Positions 1 through 5,399 of a stretch of 8,492 nt of DNA are shown in pieces. The position numbers and the translations under genes were made by a program. The notes under the pieces are model-generated. The model was not told where the DNA came from, searched no databases, and saw only the letters and a list, made by a program, of their open reading frames with translations. Origin of the DNA: Chloroflexota bacterium (lineage in GTDB: Bacteria; Chloroflexota; Anaerolineae; Fen-1058); contig JACRBO010000865.1 in assembly GCA_016219235.1 (NCBI GenBank), positions 1-8,492 on the forward strand. The letters run 5' to 3'. How positions within the stretch are numbered: the first letter of the stretch is position 1; each line of letters opens with the position of its first letter.

Positions 1-54
1 CCATCATGACTCATATTCATTGTAACCCCGCCCGCAAGTGACCCAACCCTCCAC

Positions 55-111
55 TTGGACACCAATGTTGTAGAATAAAATGGCACAATCCACCTCAGGA
101 GCCAAAACTTC
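55..111 (+). promoter_or_regulatory. Leader and weak candidate promoter of the UvrA-like gene
   Basis: The 111 bases before the first gene carry no supportable coding region. A TTGGAC box at 55-60 is followed after 15 bases by TAAAAT at 76-81, a sub-optimal spacing for a sigma-70-type promoter; TAGAAT at 71-76 is an alternative -10. AGGAG at 97-101 lies 10 bases before the ATG at 112 and is a convincing ribosome binding site. The promoter assignment itself is weak. Confidence 0.3.
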
Positions 112-2670
112 ATGTTCGATACCATCACCATCTACAACGCGCGGCTGCACAATCTGAAGAACGTCACCGTCAGCATCCCCAAGAACAAACTGGTCGTGTT
201 CACCGGCGTGTCGGGTTCGGGCAAGTCCACGCTGGCGATCGATACGCTGTTCAACGAGGGCCAGCGCCAGTACATGGAATCGCTGGGGATGGTGGATTAC
301 GTGAGCAAGCCGCCGGTCGATCGCATCGAAGGGTTGTCCCCGGCGATCGCCGTCGATCAACATCTGACCAATCGCAGCCCGCGCAGCACGGTGGGCACGA
401 CGACCGAGGTCTTCACGTATCTGCGCATCCTGTTCGCCCGCATCGGCCATCGCCCCTGCCCCAACTGCGGCGCGGATATTCCGCCTGCGTTTGAGGTCGA
501 GGCGGCGCAGCGTCCCTCGACTCCACAGCCAGCGCTGGCTGTTCCGCTCGGGATGCTTGCCGACGAATCGGACGAAGACGATAGCGGCAACACTTATCCC
601 TGCCCGCAGTGCGGTACGCTGGTGCCTGAGTACGGCATGGCGAACTTCTCGTTCAACAAACCGGCGGGCGCGTGTCCCACCTGCACCGGCATCGGCACGG
701 TGCACTCGCCCAATCTCGATCGGCTGGTCGATGGGACGCGCACCATTCGCGGCGGCGCGATTCTGGGCTGGGAGCAGTTCCACTTCGATCGCTACATCGC
801 GTCGATGGAAGCCGCCGGGCGGCACTACGGTTTTACTTTCGACGCGACGCTGCCCGTCAATCAACTGGGCGAAGTTCAGCGCGATTTATTGTTCTATGGC
901 GTGAACGGCGCGCAGTTCAAGCGCCACTTCCCCAACGTCAAATCGCCCACGACGGTGGCGGGCGGCAACTTCGAGGGCGTAGCCACGAATCTCTTGCGCC
1001 GCTACGCCGATCAAAGTCACGACGCGGAGTATCGCGAGAAACTGGCCGATCTGGTCAGCGAAACCACCTGCCCCGATTGTCACGGCTCGCGCCTGAAGGC
1101 CGACAGCCGCCGCGTTACGGTGCTGCGCCGCTCCATCGTCGAGATGAGCCAACTGCCCTTGAACGAACTGGTCGATTGGATCGACGGGCTACACGCGGCC
1201 GTCTCGCCGGAAGACTGGATCATCACGGAACCGATCGTGGCCGATCTGCAAGCGCGCGTGCGACGGCTGGTCAACGTCGGCGTCGGTTATCTCGCGCTCG
1301 ATCGGTCGTCGCCCACCCTATCGGCCGGCGAGGCGCAACGGCTGCGACTCGCTTCGCTGTTAGGCTCAGGCTTGACGGGCGTGCTGTACGTTTTGGACGA
1401 ACCAACCATCGGCCTGCACCCGCGCGATCACGATCGGCTGATCAACGTCTTGCGCCAACTGCGCGATCTGGGCAACACCGTGCTCGTCATCGAACACGAT
1501 CTGGACATGCTGCGCGCCGCCGACACCGTGGTCGATGTCGGGCCGGGGGCCGGTCGGCAGGGCGGGCGCATCGTGGCGGTGGGCACTCCGCAGCAGGTGG
1601 CCGCCAGCGCGGAATCCATCACGGGACAATATCTGTCGGGCCGCGCGCGCATCGACATCCCCACGCAACGGCGCGCGGGCAGCGGGCAGGCGTTGACCGT
1701 CCATGGGGCGCGGGCCAACAACTTGCAGAACATCTCCGTGTCGTTTCCGCTGGGTCGATTCGTCGCCGTCACCGGCGTGTCCGGCTCGGGCAAGTCGTCG
1801 CTGGTGTTCGATATTCTCGATCGAGCCGCGCGCCAGCACTATTACGGTGCGACGGAACAATCGGGCGAACACGAATCGATCGAGGGCTGGGAGCACGTCG
1901 ATAAGATCGTCACGATCGATCAATCCGCGATCGGGCGCAGCACCCGATCGAACGCGGCCACCTACACGGATGCGTTCACGCCCATCCGCGAGGCGTTTGC
2001 GGCGACATCGGACGCGAAGCAGCGACAGCTGAGCGCGCGGCATTTCTCGTTCAACGTGGCGGGCGGGCGCTGCGAGCGATGCGAAGGCGCGGGCCTGCTG
2101 ACCGTGGAGATGCACTTTTTGCCCAATGTCGAGGTGCGCTGCCCCACCTGTCATGGCCGCCGCTTCAAGCGCGAGGTGCTGGCGGTAAAGTATCGCGGCT
2201 GCGACATCGCGCAGGTGCTGGACATGACGATCGAAGAGGCGTTGACGGTGTTTGAAGACGTGCCGGCGGCTCAAGCGCGGCTGGCGTTGATGGTGGAAGT
2301 GGGGCTGGGCTATTTGCAGTTGGGCCAACCGGCCACCACGCTGTCCGGCGGCGAGGCGCAGCGCGTGAAGTTGGCGAAAGAGTTGTATCGGCGCGGCACG
2401 GGTCGCACGCTGTATCTTTTAGACGAGCCGACGACGGGCCTGCACGTGGCCGATGTGGCGCGCTTGCTGCTGCTGCTGCAACGGCTGGTGGACGCGGGCA
2501 ATACGGTGGTGGTGGTGGAGCACAACGTGGACGTGATGCAAGCCGCCGATTGGATCATCGATCTGGGGCCGGAGGGCGGCAAGGCGGGCGGCCGCATCGT
2601 GGCGCAGGGCACGCCGGAGGAGATTGCAAAGGTGGAGGGGAGTTATACGGGGAAGTATTTGGTGAGGTAG
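112..2670 (+). CDS. uvrA: UvrA-like tandem ABC ATPase without a full UvrB-binding domain (UvrA2-type)
   Basis: An 852-residue cytoplasmic DNA-binding ATPase of the UvrA family. The first ATPase has Walker A GVSGSGKST (32-40), signature LSAGEAQR (403-410; Ala replaces the usual Gly), Walker B with VLDEPTIGLH (426-435) and the switch EHD (461-463). The second has GVSGSGKSS (555-563), LSGGEAQR (744-751), LLDEPTTGLH (769-778) and EHN (803-805). The second-half zinc module is intact: CxxC at 654/657, 19 residues, CxxC at 677/680. First-half cysteine pairs lie at 116/119, 164/167 and 188/191, with a further CPDC at 320-323. True repair UvrA is about 940-960 residues, with a large UvrB-binding insertion between the first-half cysteine pairs. 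Here 116/119 and 164/167 are separated by only about 45 residues rich in Asp, Glu, Pro and Ala, so that domain is essentially absent. That matches UvrA2-type paralogs, some linked to tolerance of DNA-binding drugs. The family is certain; a role outside UvrABC repair is inference. The start is set by AGGAG ten bases upstream. Confidence 0.95.
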   Translation: MFDTITIYNARLHNLKNVTVSIPKNKLVVFTGVSGSGKSTLAIDTLFNEGQRQYMESLGMVDYVSKPPVDRIEGLSPAIAVDQHLTNRSPRSTVGTTTEVFTYLRILFARIGHRPCPNCGADIPPAFEVEAAQRPSTPQPALAVPLGMLADESDEDDSGNTYPCPQCGTLVPEYGMANFSFNKPAGACPTCTGIGTVHSPNLDRLVDGTRTIRGGAILGWEQFHFDRYIASMEAAGRHYGFTFDATLPVNQLGEVQRDLLFYGVNGAQFKRHFPNVKSPTTVAGGNFEGVATNLLRRYADQSHDAEYREKLADLVSETTCPDCHGSRLKADSRRVTVLRRSIVEMSQLPLNELVDWIDGLHAAVSPEDWIITEPIVADLQARVRRLVNVGVGYLALDRSSPTLSAGEAQRLRLASLLGSGLTGVLYVLDEPTIGLHPRDHDRLINVLRQLRDLGNTVLVIEHDLDMLRAADTVVDVGPGAGRQGGRIVAVGTPQQVAASAESITGQYLSGRARIDIPTQRRAGSGQALTVHGARANNLQNISVSFPLGRFVAVTGVSGSGKSSLVFDILDRAARQHYYGATEQSGEHESIEGWEHVDKIVTIDQSAIGRSTRSNAATYTDAFTPIREAFAATSDAKQRQLSARHFSFNVAGGRCERCEGAGLLTVEMHFLPNVEVRCPTCHGRRFKREVLAVKYRGCDIAQVLDMTIEEALTVFEDVPAAQARLALMVEVGLGYLQLGQPATTLSGGEAQRVKLAKELYRRGTGRTLYLLDEPTTGLHVADVARLLLLLQRLVDAGNTVVVVEHNVDVMQAADWIIDLGPEGGKAGGRIVAQGTPEEIAKVEGSYTGKYLVR

Positions 2671-2693
2671 TGCGAGAGTGGTTTAGTGAGATA

Positions 2694-2707
2694 GTAGGGG
2701 CGATCCC
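2694..2707. repeat. 14-bp direct repeat, left copy
   Basis: GTAGGGGCGATCCC occurs here, 24 bases after the UvrA-like stop codon, and again identically at 4860-4873. The two copies bracket the unknown gene and its structured flanks. The left copy lacks the complementary arm that follows the right copy. This would fit a target-site duplication, or two independent copies of a dispersed palindrome family. Confidence 0.6.
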
Positions 2708-2712
2708 ACGCT

Positions 2713-2794
2713 CGCTCTTGCGATAACGGCAGATTGCGGGGATTGGCATCGAGCGTCGGGCGCGGATTAGATGGACGGTAGTAGTAGAATCTAG
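2713..2794 (+). repeat. 82-nt structured motif, upstream copy
   Basis: This aligns without a gap to 4638-4719, with 59 of 82 positions identical and 14 of the 23 differences being transitions. A hairpin can form from TCTTGCGA (2715-2722) with TTGCGGGG (2734-2741) around a loop of about ten bases, using several G-U pairs. A second small hairpin has TCG (2749-2751) and CGG (2757-2759). Conserved blocks are CGCTCTTGCGA, GCGGGGA and GCGGATTAG. It is followed by a GAGGC-TGC-GCCTC hairpin (2796-2808), the string CCGACGAG (2812-2819) and a GTGT/ACAC hairpin (2822-2834). Confidence 0.65.
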
Positions 2795-2841
2795 CGAGGC
2801 TGCGCCTCAGACCGACGAGACGTGTGGCTGACACAAGAAGG

Positions 2842-2932
2842 CTCCGATTGCGGGAACAAGGCGGACGCGGTATAACCGGTCCGTAAGCACCGTCGAGCGG
2901 TGAAGTGGCCGAAGTGGCCCCCCCAATCGGAG
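2842..2932 (+). promoter_or_regulatory. Predicted four-way-junction leader RNA masking the ribosome binding site
   Basis: Read as RNA, this 91-nt stretch folds by simple inspection into a closing stem and three hairpins. Stem P1 pairs CTCCGATTG (2842-2850) with CAATCGGAG (2924-2932) and continues, after one mismatch, with GGG (2852-2854) and CCC (2920-2922). P2 is 2862-2883: CGGAC/GTCCG, then CGGT/ACCG, with one bulged base and a 3-nt loop. P3 is CACCG-TCGAG-CGGTG (2888-2902). P4 is GGCC-GAAGT-GGCC (2907-2919). The Shine-Dalgarno GGAG (2929-2932) is the 3' end of P1, six bases before the ATG at 2939, so P1 would hide it. It does not look like a tRNA: no T-loop sequence is present. It could be a translational control element, a protein-binding site for autoregulation, or a functional RNA of the element. 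I recognise no named riboswitch class. Confidence 0.5.
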
Positions 2933-2938
2933 TTAGCC

Positions 2939-4546
2939 ATGAGTATAACACCCTGCCTGGCTGAGTTGTTGCAGAAGCACGTCACGTTGGAAGTCGAAAG
3001 CATTGACCGCATGTATCTGAACGTCTATATTCCCAAGCTGCAGCACGCCAGTGGGGCCAGTTGGTTTCTGAAACACGAACGCCAGTATCCCGTCGCCTCG
3101 TCGGCGGCGATGGCGCCGATCAGCCGGGCGTTTGTCGCGGCGATTGAGGCGTATGCCCAAGCGCAGGGGGTGCCGGTGCTCACTTTTGAGAAAGGTCAAC
3201 GGAAAGACGAGCTGGTCGCGCCCTATGTGGCCGGCGCCGTCGGCCAGGATCGGATTGTGCTGATCGGCAAAGCCCAAGAGAAGACGACGACCTACCGCAC
3301 GGCCAAAGGGCAGGGGCCGCGAACGCGGGACCGCTATCCGCGCTTGTATCGCAGCACGGCGATGGTCAACCACTACTACTTCTACGGTGTCGATCAAGAC
3401 TTCGGACCTTTCTTTTTCAAGTTCAGTTCGTACTTCCCCTACACCGCCAAATTCTGCCTCAATGGCCATGAGTATCTGAAGCGCCAACTGGCCCGTGAAG
3501 GCATCGCCTTTGAACCGTTGGACAATGGTCTCCGCACCTGCGCGGACCCGGCGCGGGCGCAAGCCCTGGCCGACGGCCTGTCGTCGGAGAAGATCGAGGC
3601 GCTGATCCGCAAGTGGCTGGCGCGCTTGCCGCAACCCTTCACGGCGGCCGAGCGGGCGGCAGGTTACGAGTACGACCTTTCGATCCTCCAGGCCGAGTTC
3701 TCTCTCACCCAGGTCTTGGATCGCCCCCTGACCGGGCGCTTGTTCTTTGAGACAGCCATTCGCGAGCATCTGGACCTGGGCCGGCCCGACCAGGTGCAAC
3801 TGATCTTTGAGCGCCGCATCACGTCCCGCACGCCCGGCCGCTTTCGGACACGCGTCCTCACCGCAGGGGTCAGCCCGACCTTGCATGTGGATTACAGGCA
3901 CACGCGGATCAAACAATATCATAAAGAAGGTCTGGCCCTGCGTACGGAAACGACCATCAACGACACCCGCGACTTCGCCATTGGCAAACGGCTGAAGAAT
4001 CTGCCCGCCCTGCGGCAGATCGGCTTTCCAGCCAATCGACGCCTCTTGCGCGTCCAAACGCTCAGCCATGATTGCCTCTTAGGCGAAGACGTCTTTCAGC
4101 AAGTCAACCAACCGCGCGCCGTGGCCGGGCAGCGGGTGGCCGCCTTGCGCTTCACCGACCCGCGAGTCCACGCGGTGCTCAGTGCGCTCGTCGCCTTTCG
4201 GTCGCTGCCTCAGGGGTTTGCTAATCATGACTTGCGGGCGCGGCTCGCGCCCCTCCTGGGTCTTACCCCAGACCACTTAACCCCAGGGCAGATGACCTAT
4301 CACTTGCGCCGCTTGCGCCTGCATGGCTTGATTGAACGCGTGCCTGACTCGCATCGCTACCAGGTGACCGAGTTCGGCTGGCGGGTGGCGTTGTTCTTCA
4401 CCCGCACCTATGCCCGCGTGATCCGCCCGGGCCTGGCGCGCATCGTTCCAGACGCGAGGCCCGGAGACGATACCCTCGCTCGCCGGTTCGATCAACTGGA
4501 CCAAGCGATGGATGATTGGATTGCGCAGGCACATCTGGCAGCCTGA
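2939..4546 (+). CDS. Unknown-family 535-aa protein with C-terminal winged-helix-like domain
   Basis: I cannot assign a function. The first 110 residues contain RMYLNVYIPKLQ (24-35) and a mixed alpha/beta region. Residues 143-185 are rich in aromatics and hold the compact blocks HYYFYGVDQDFGPFFFKFSS (145-164) and NGHEYLKRQL (175-184). A basic segment with HTRIKQYHKEGLALRTET (321-338) follows. Residues 403-490 look like a winged helix: helices around 408-419 and 430-440, a probable recognition helix near QMTYHLRRLRLHGLIERV (451-468), then a wing with RYQVTEFG (473-480). The protein is soluble, Arg-rich and probably nucleic-acid-binding. From unaided memory, related 'MYLNVYIP' proteins are annotated as hypothetical and occur in several copies in other bacterial genomes; I could not verify this. 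The ATG at 2939 is chosen over an in-frame GTG at 2900 because GGAG (2929-2932) is six bases upstream and the stretch 2900-2938 is part of the leader fold. The repeats on both sides suggest the protein acts on, or with, the flanking RNA or DNA. Confidence 0.85.
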   Translation: MSITPCLAELLQKHVTLEVESIDRMYLNVYIPKLQHASGASWFLKHERQYPVASSAAMAPISRAFVAAIEAYAQAQGVPVLTFEKGQRKDELVAPYVAGAVGQDRIVLIGKAQEKTTTYRTAKGQGPRTRDRYPRLYRSTAMVNHYYFYGVDQDFGPFFFKFSSYFPYTAKFCLNGHEYLKRQLAREGIAFEPLDNGLRTCADPARAQALADGLSSEKIEALIRKWLARLPQPFTAAERAAGYEYDLSILQAEFSLTQVLDRPLTGRLFFETAIREHLDLGRPDQVQLIFERRITSRTPGRFRTRVLTAGVSPTLHVDYRHTRIKQYHKEGLALRTETTINDTRDFAIGKRLKNLPALRQIGFPANRRLLRVQTLSHDCLLGEDVFQQVNQPRAVAGQRVAALRFTDPRVHAVLSALVAFRSLPQGFANHDLRARLAPLLGLTPDHLTPGQMTYHLRRLRLHGLIERVPDSHRYQVTEFGWRVALFFTRTYARVIRPGLARIVPDARPGDDTLARRFDQLDQAMDDWIAQAHLAA

Positions 4547-4582
4547 AACTTGACTCATTTGCATCAACTTTGAGGCGTTAAG

Positions 4583-4699
4583 CCCACTAATCCGCTCCCG
4601 ATGAGCCGCGCAAACCCGACGATAATCAATAACCCAACGCTCTTGCGACAACGATCAATCGCGGGGACTGACACCGCTCTTTGGATGCGGATTAGTTGG
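4583..4699 (+). ncRNA. Candidate structured RNA 3' of the unknown gene
   Basis: ACTAATCCGC (4586-4595) and GCGGATTAGT (4687-4696) are perfect 10-bp inverted partners. After one mismatch the stem extends by CC (4583-4584) with GG (4698-4699). They close a domain of about 117 nt. Inside, TCTTGCGA (4640-4647) can pair with TCGCGGGG (4659-4666), and CCG/TGG make a small hairpin (4673-4683). The inner part is the downstream copy of the 82-nt motif. It starts 36 bases after the stop codon, so it could be the 3' part of the gene's transcript. No promoter of its own is evident. A DNA-level role, such as a recombinase-binding end, is equally open. Confidence 0.4.
4588..4635 (+). repeat. 48-nt motif, first copy
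   Basis: This aligns without a gap to 4717-4764, 129 bases downstream, with about 36 of 48 positions identical and mostly transition differences. Shared blocks are CCGAYGAGCCG, CAAA and CCGACGATAA. Together with the 82-nt motif it suggests a repeat unit of about 129 bp, of which the second copy is incomplete. Confidence 0.6.
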
Positions 4700-4719
4700 T
4701 CAGCATTACCAGCATCTAG
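4638..4719 (+). repeat. 82-nt structured motif, downstream copy
   Basis: Partner of 2713-2794 in the same orientation. In the main hairpin, GCGA faces TCGC here and TTGC in the upstream copy, so a G-C pair becomes G-U and pairing is kept. In the small hairpin, CCG/TGG here replaces TCG/CGG upstream, again keeping the pairing. This argues for selection on RNA or single-stranded DNA structure, not mere recent duplication. Confidence 0.65.
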
Positions 4720-4764
4720 TCTGCGCCCGACGAGCCGTACAAATCCGACGATAAGCAGCAGCCT
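4717..4764 (+). repeat. 48-nt motif, second copy
   Basis: Second copy of the motif at 4588-4635, directly following the 82-nt motif and overlapping its last three bases. It contains CCGACGAG (4727-4734), also found upstream of the gene at 2812-2819. No further 82-nt motif follows it; the sequence passes into the 17-bp hairpin. Confidence 0.6.
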
Positions 4765-4770
4765 CTACGA

Positions 4771-4840
4771 CCCTCTCCTGAAATCGCCCTTCGACTCCGC
4801 TACGCTTCGCTCACGCGCAGCGTGCGATTTCAGGAGAGGG
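4771..4840. repeat. Perfect 17-bp inverted repeat (hairpin)
   Basis: CCCTCTCCTGAAATCGC (4771-4787) is exactly complementary to 4824-4840, with a further ACGCT/AGCGT pair (4802-4806 and 4819-4823) inside the loop. The stem is very stable, but only TTT follows, so it is a poor textbook intrinsic terminator. It may still end transcription of the upstream gene, or be a palindromic repeat or an element end. Confidence 0.7.
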
Positions 4841-4859
4841 GGAGTTTGCGATGTTGACC

Positions 4860-4873
4860 GTAGGGGCGATCCC
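4860..4873. repeat. 14-bp direct repeat, right copy
   Basis: Identical to 2694-2707. This copy forms the left arm of a compact palindrome (4864-4911), so if the pair is a duplication made on insertion, the target was probably inside such a palindrome. Confidence 0.6.
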
Positions 4874-4911
4874 GTGCCGCCAGAAACATGCGGCATCTTC
4901 GAGGATCGCCC
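4864..4911. repeat. Compact palindrome upstream of the abrB-like gene
   Basis: GGGCGATCC (4864-4872) pairs with GGATCGCCC (4903-4911), and inside it TGCCGC (4875-4880) pairs with GCGGCA (4890-4895). It resembles dispersed small palindromes common in bacterial intergenic DNA. No coding potential is supported in 4547-5015; this 469-base gap holds the repeats, two hairpins and a promoter. Confidence 0.55.
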
Positions 4912-4967
4912 TGTTTCATTCGCGCCGCGTCTTCCACCACCGCGTCATCCGTCAGCCTAATCAAGCA

Positions 4968-4996
4968 TTGACGTGCAAGTTGATCGATAGTACAGT
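4968..4996 (+). promoter_or_regulatory. Sigma-70-type promoter of the abrB-like gene
   Basis: TTGACG (4968-4973), exactly 17 bases, then TACAGT (4991-4996). AGGAGG follows at 5005-5010, so the untranslated leader would be only about a dozen bases. AbrB-type proteins often bind their own promoter, so autoregulation is plausible but not shown. Confidence 0.65.
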
Positions 4997-5015
4997 CTTG
5001 CGTCAGGAGGCCAAC

Positions 5016-5261
5016 GTGGAAATCATCGTCAACACCAAAGGGCAAATCGTGATTCCGGCGACGGTGCGGCGCAAGTTGAACATTAAGCCGGGAACGCGCA
5101 TCGCCATCGAAGTCGATGAAGCGCGCCAGCGCCTCATCCTCACGCCGATCACGCGTGTCGATGTCACGCCCGAGTATGTCCACAGCCTGCGCGGCAAGCA
5201 CCGGATCACGGGCGCGCTGCAAGCTTTGATGGCTGATCGACAGCACGAGCGGAAATTGTAG
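5016..5261 (+). CDS. AbrB/MazE-type DNA-binding protein (orphan antitoxin-like)
   Basis: An 81-residue protein with the AbrB swapped-hairpin fold. Residues 2-12 read EIIVNTKGQIV and continue as IPATVRRKLNIKPG (13-26), the classic 'kGqivIPa.iRkkl.ikpG' signature, followed by strands IAIEVDE and RLILTPI. Such domains bind DNA as dimers and are usually antitoxins of PIN-type toxins or transition-state regulators. The C-terminal part (about 48-81, DVTPEYVHSLRGKHRITGAL) would be the toxin-binding or partner region. The start is GTG at 5016, five bases after a perfect AGGAGG; the reading frame is open further upstream, but that part overlaps the promoter and palindrome. No toxin gene follows within the 138 bases before the next gene, so it is either a solitary regulator or an antitoxin that has lost its partner. 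Confidence 0.85.
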   Translation: MEIIVNTKGQIVIPATVRRKLNIKPGTRIAIEVDEARQRLILTPITRVDVTPEYVHSLRGKHRITGALQALMADRQHERKL

Positions 5262-5324
5262 CAGGAGCGAGGGTGTTAAATGACAGGGCGGCGGGGTGAT
5301 GAATGTTATCAGTAGTAACACGTA

Positions 5325-5353
5325 TTGACAGGGGTGGGGAATCATCGCACAAT
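5325..5353 (+). promoter_or_regulatory. Promoter of the TPR/PH-domain gene with overlapping direct repeat
   Basis: TTGACA (5325-5330), 17 bases, then CACAAT (5348-5353). AATCATCGCAC (5340-5350) overlaps the -10 box and recurs as AATTATCGCAC at 5371-5381, 31 bases (about three helix turns) downstream, as a regulator might need. GGAGGA (5390-5395) sits four bases before the ATG at 5400. Confidence 0.6.
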
Positions 5354-5399
5354 GGACAGGCCGGGGGGGAAATTATCGCACCTATTCACGGAGGAAATC

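Larger units (their letters stand above)
2708..4859 (+). mobile_element. Candidate mobile or RNA-protein element around the unknown 535-aa gene
   Basis: This segment lies between the two 14-bp direct repeats. It holds a single protein gene (2939-4546), a structured leader, a motif duplicated on both sides of the gene, and a hairpin-rich 3' end. Both ends carry the same 82-nt motif in the same orientation, and no long terminal inverted repeats are visible. A single gene with repeat-bearing non-coding ends is typical of insertion elements, but the protein shows no DDE, HUH, RuvC, tyrosine or serine recombinase or reverse transcriptase motif that I can see. The boundaries and the mobility are inference. 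Confidence 0.35.

Noticed and set aside
4..864. Long minus-strand open frame opposite the UvrA-like gene
   Set aside because: It is the Arg/His/Ala-rich shadow of a GC-rich gene with clear motifs on the other strand; the same applies to minus-strand frames at 1366-2328 and 2933-4069.
2900..2938. GTG start at 2900 for the unknown protein
   Set aside because: It would translate the predicted leader stem and has no ribosome binding site, while ATG 2939 has GGAG at six bases.
4598..4764. Hammerhead-type ribozyme suggested by CCGATGAG...CAAAC
   Set aside because: The CUGAUGA and GAAA core bases do not match and no consistent three-stem fold could be drawn.
2713..4764. CRISPR array
   Set aside because: The repeats are long, diverged by about 25%, few in number and not separated by spacers of uniform length.
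2670..4770. Group II intron around the unknown gene (GTGCGA at 2670, ORF inside structured RNA)
   Set aside because: No domain V-like hairpin near the 3' side and no reverse transcriptase motifs in the protein; the GTGCGA hexamer can be chance.
4601..4960. 119-codon plus-strand frame after the unknown gene
   Set aside because: It runs through the repeats and both hairpins, has no ribosome binding site, and its product is low-complexity Ser/Arg/Pro sequence.
4851..5015. Upstream ATG start (4851) for the AbrB-like protein
   Set aside because: It would place a palindrome and the -35/-10 promoter inside the gene; GTG 5016 has AGGAGG five bases before it and begins right at the conserved domain.
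5280..5315. Tiny frame after the AbrB-like gene as a toxin peptide
   Set aside because: Only 11 codons, no hydrophobic segment and poor ribosome binding site spacing.
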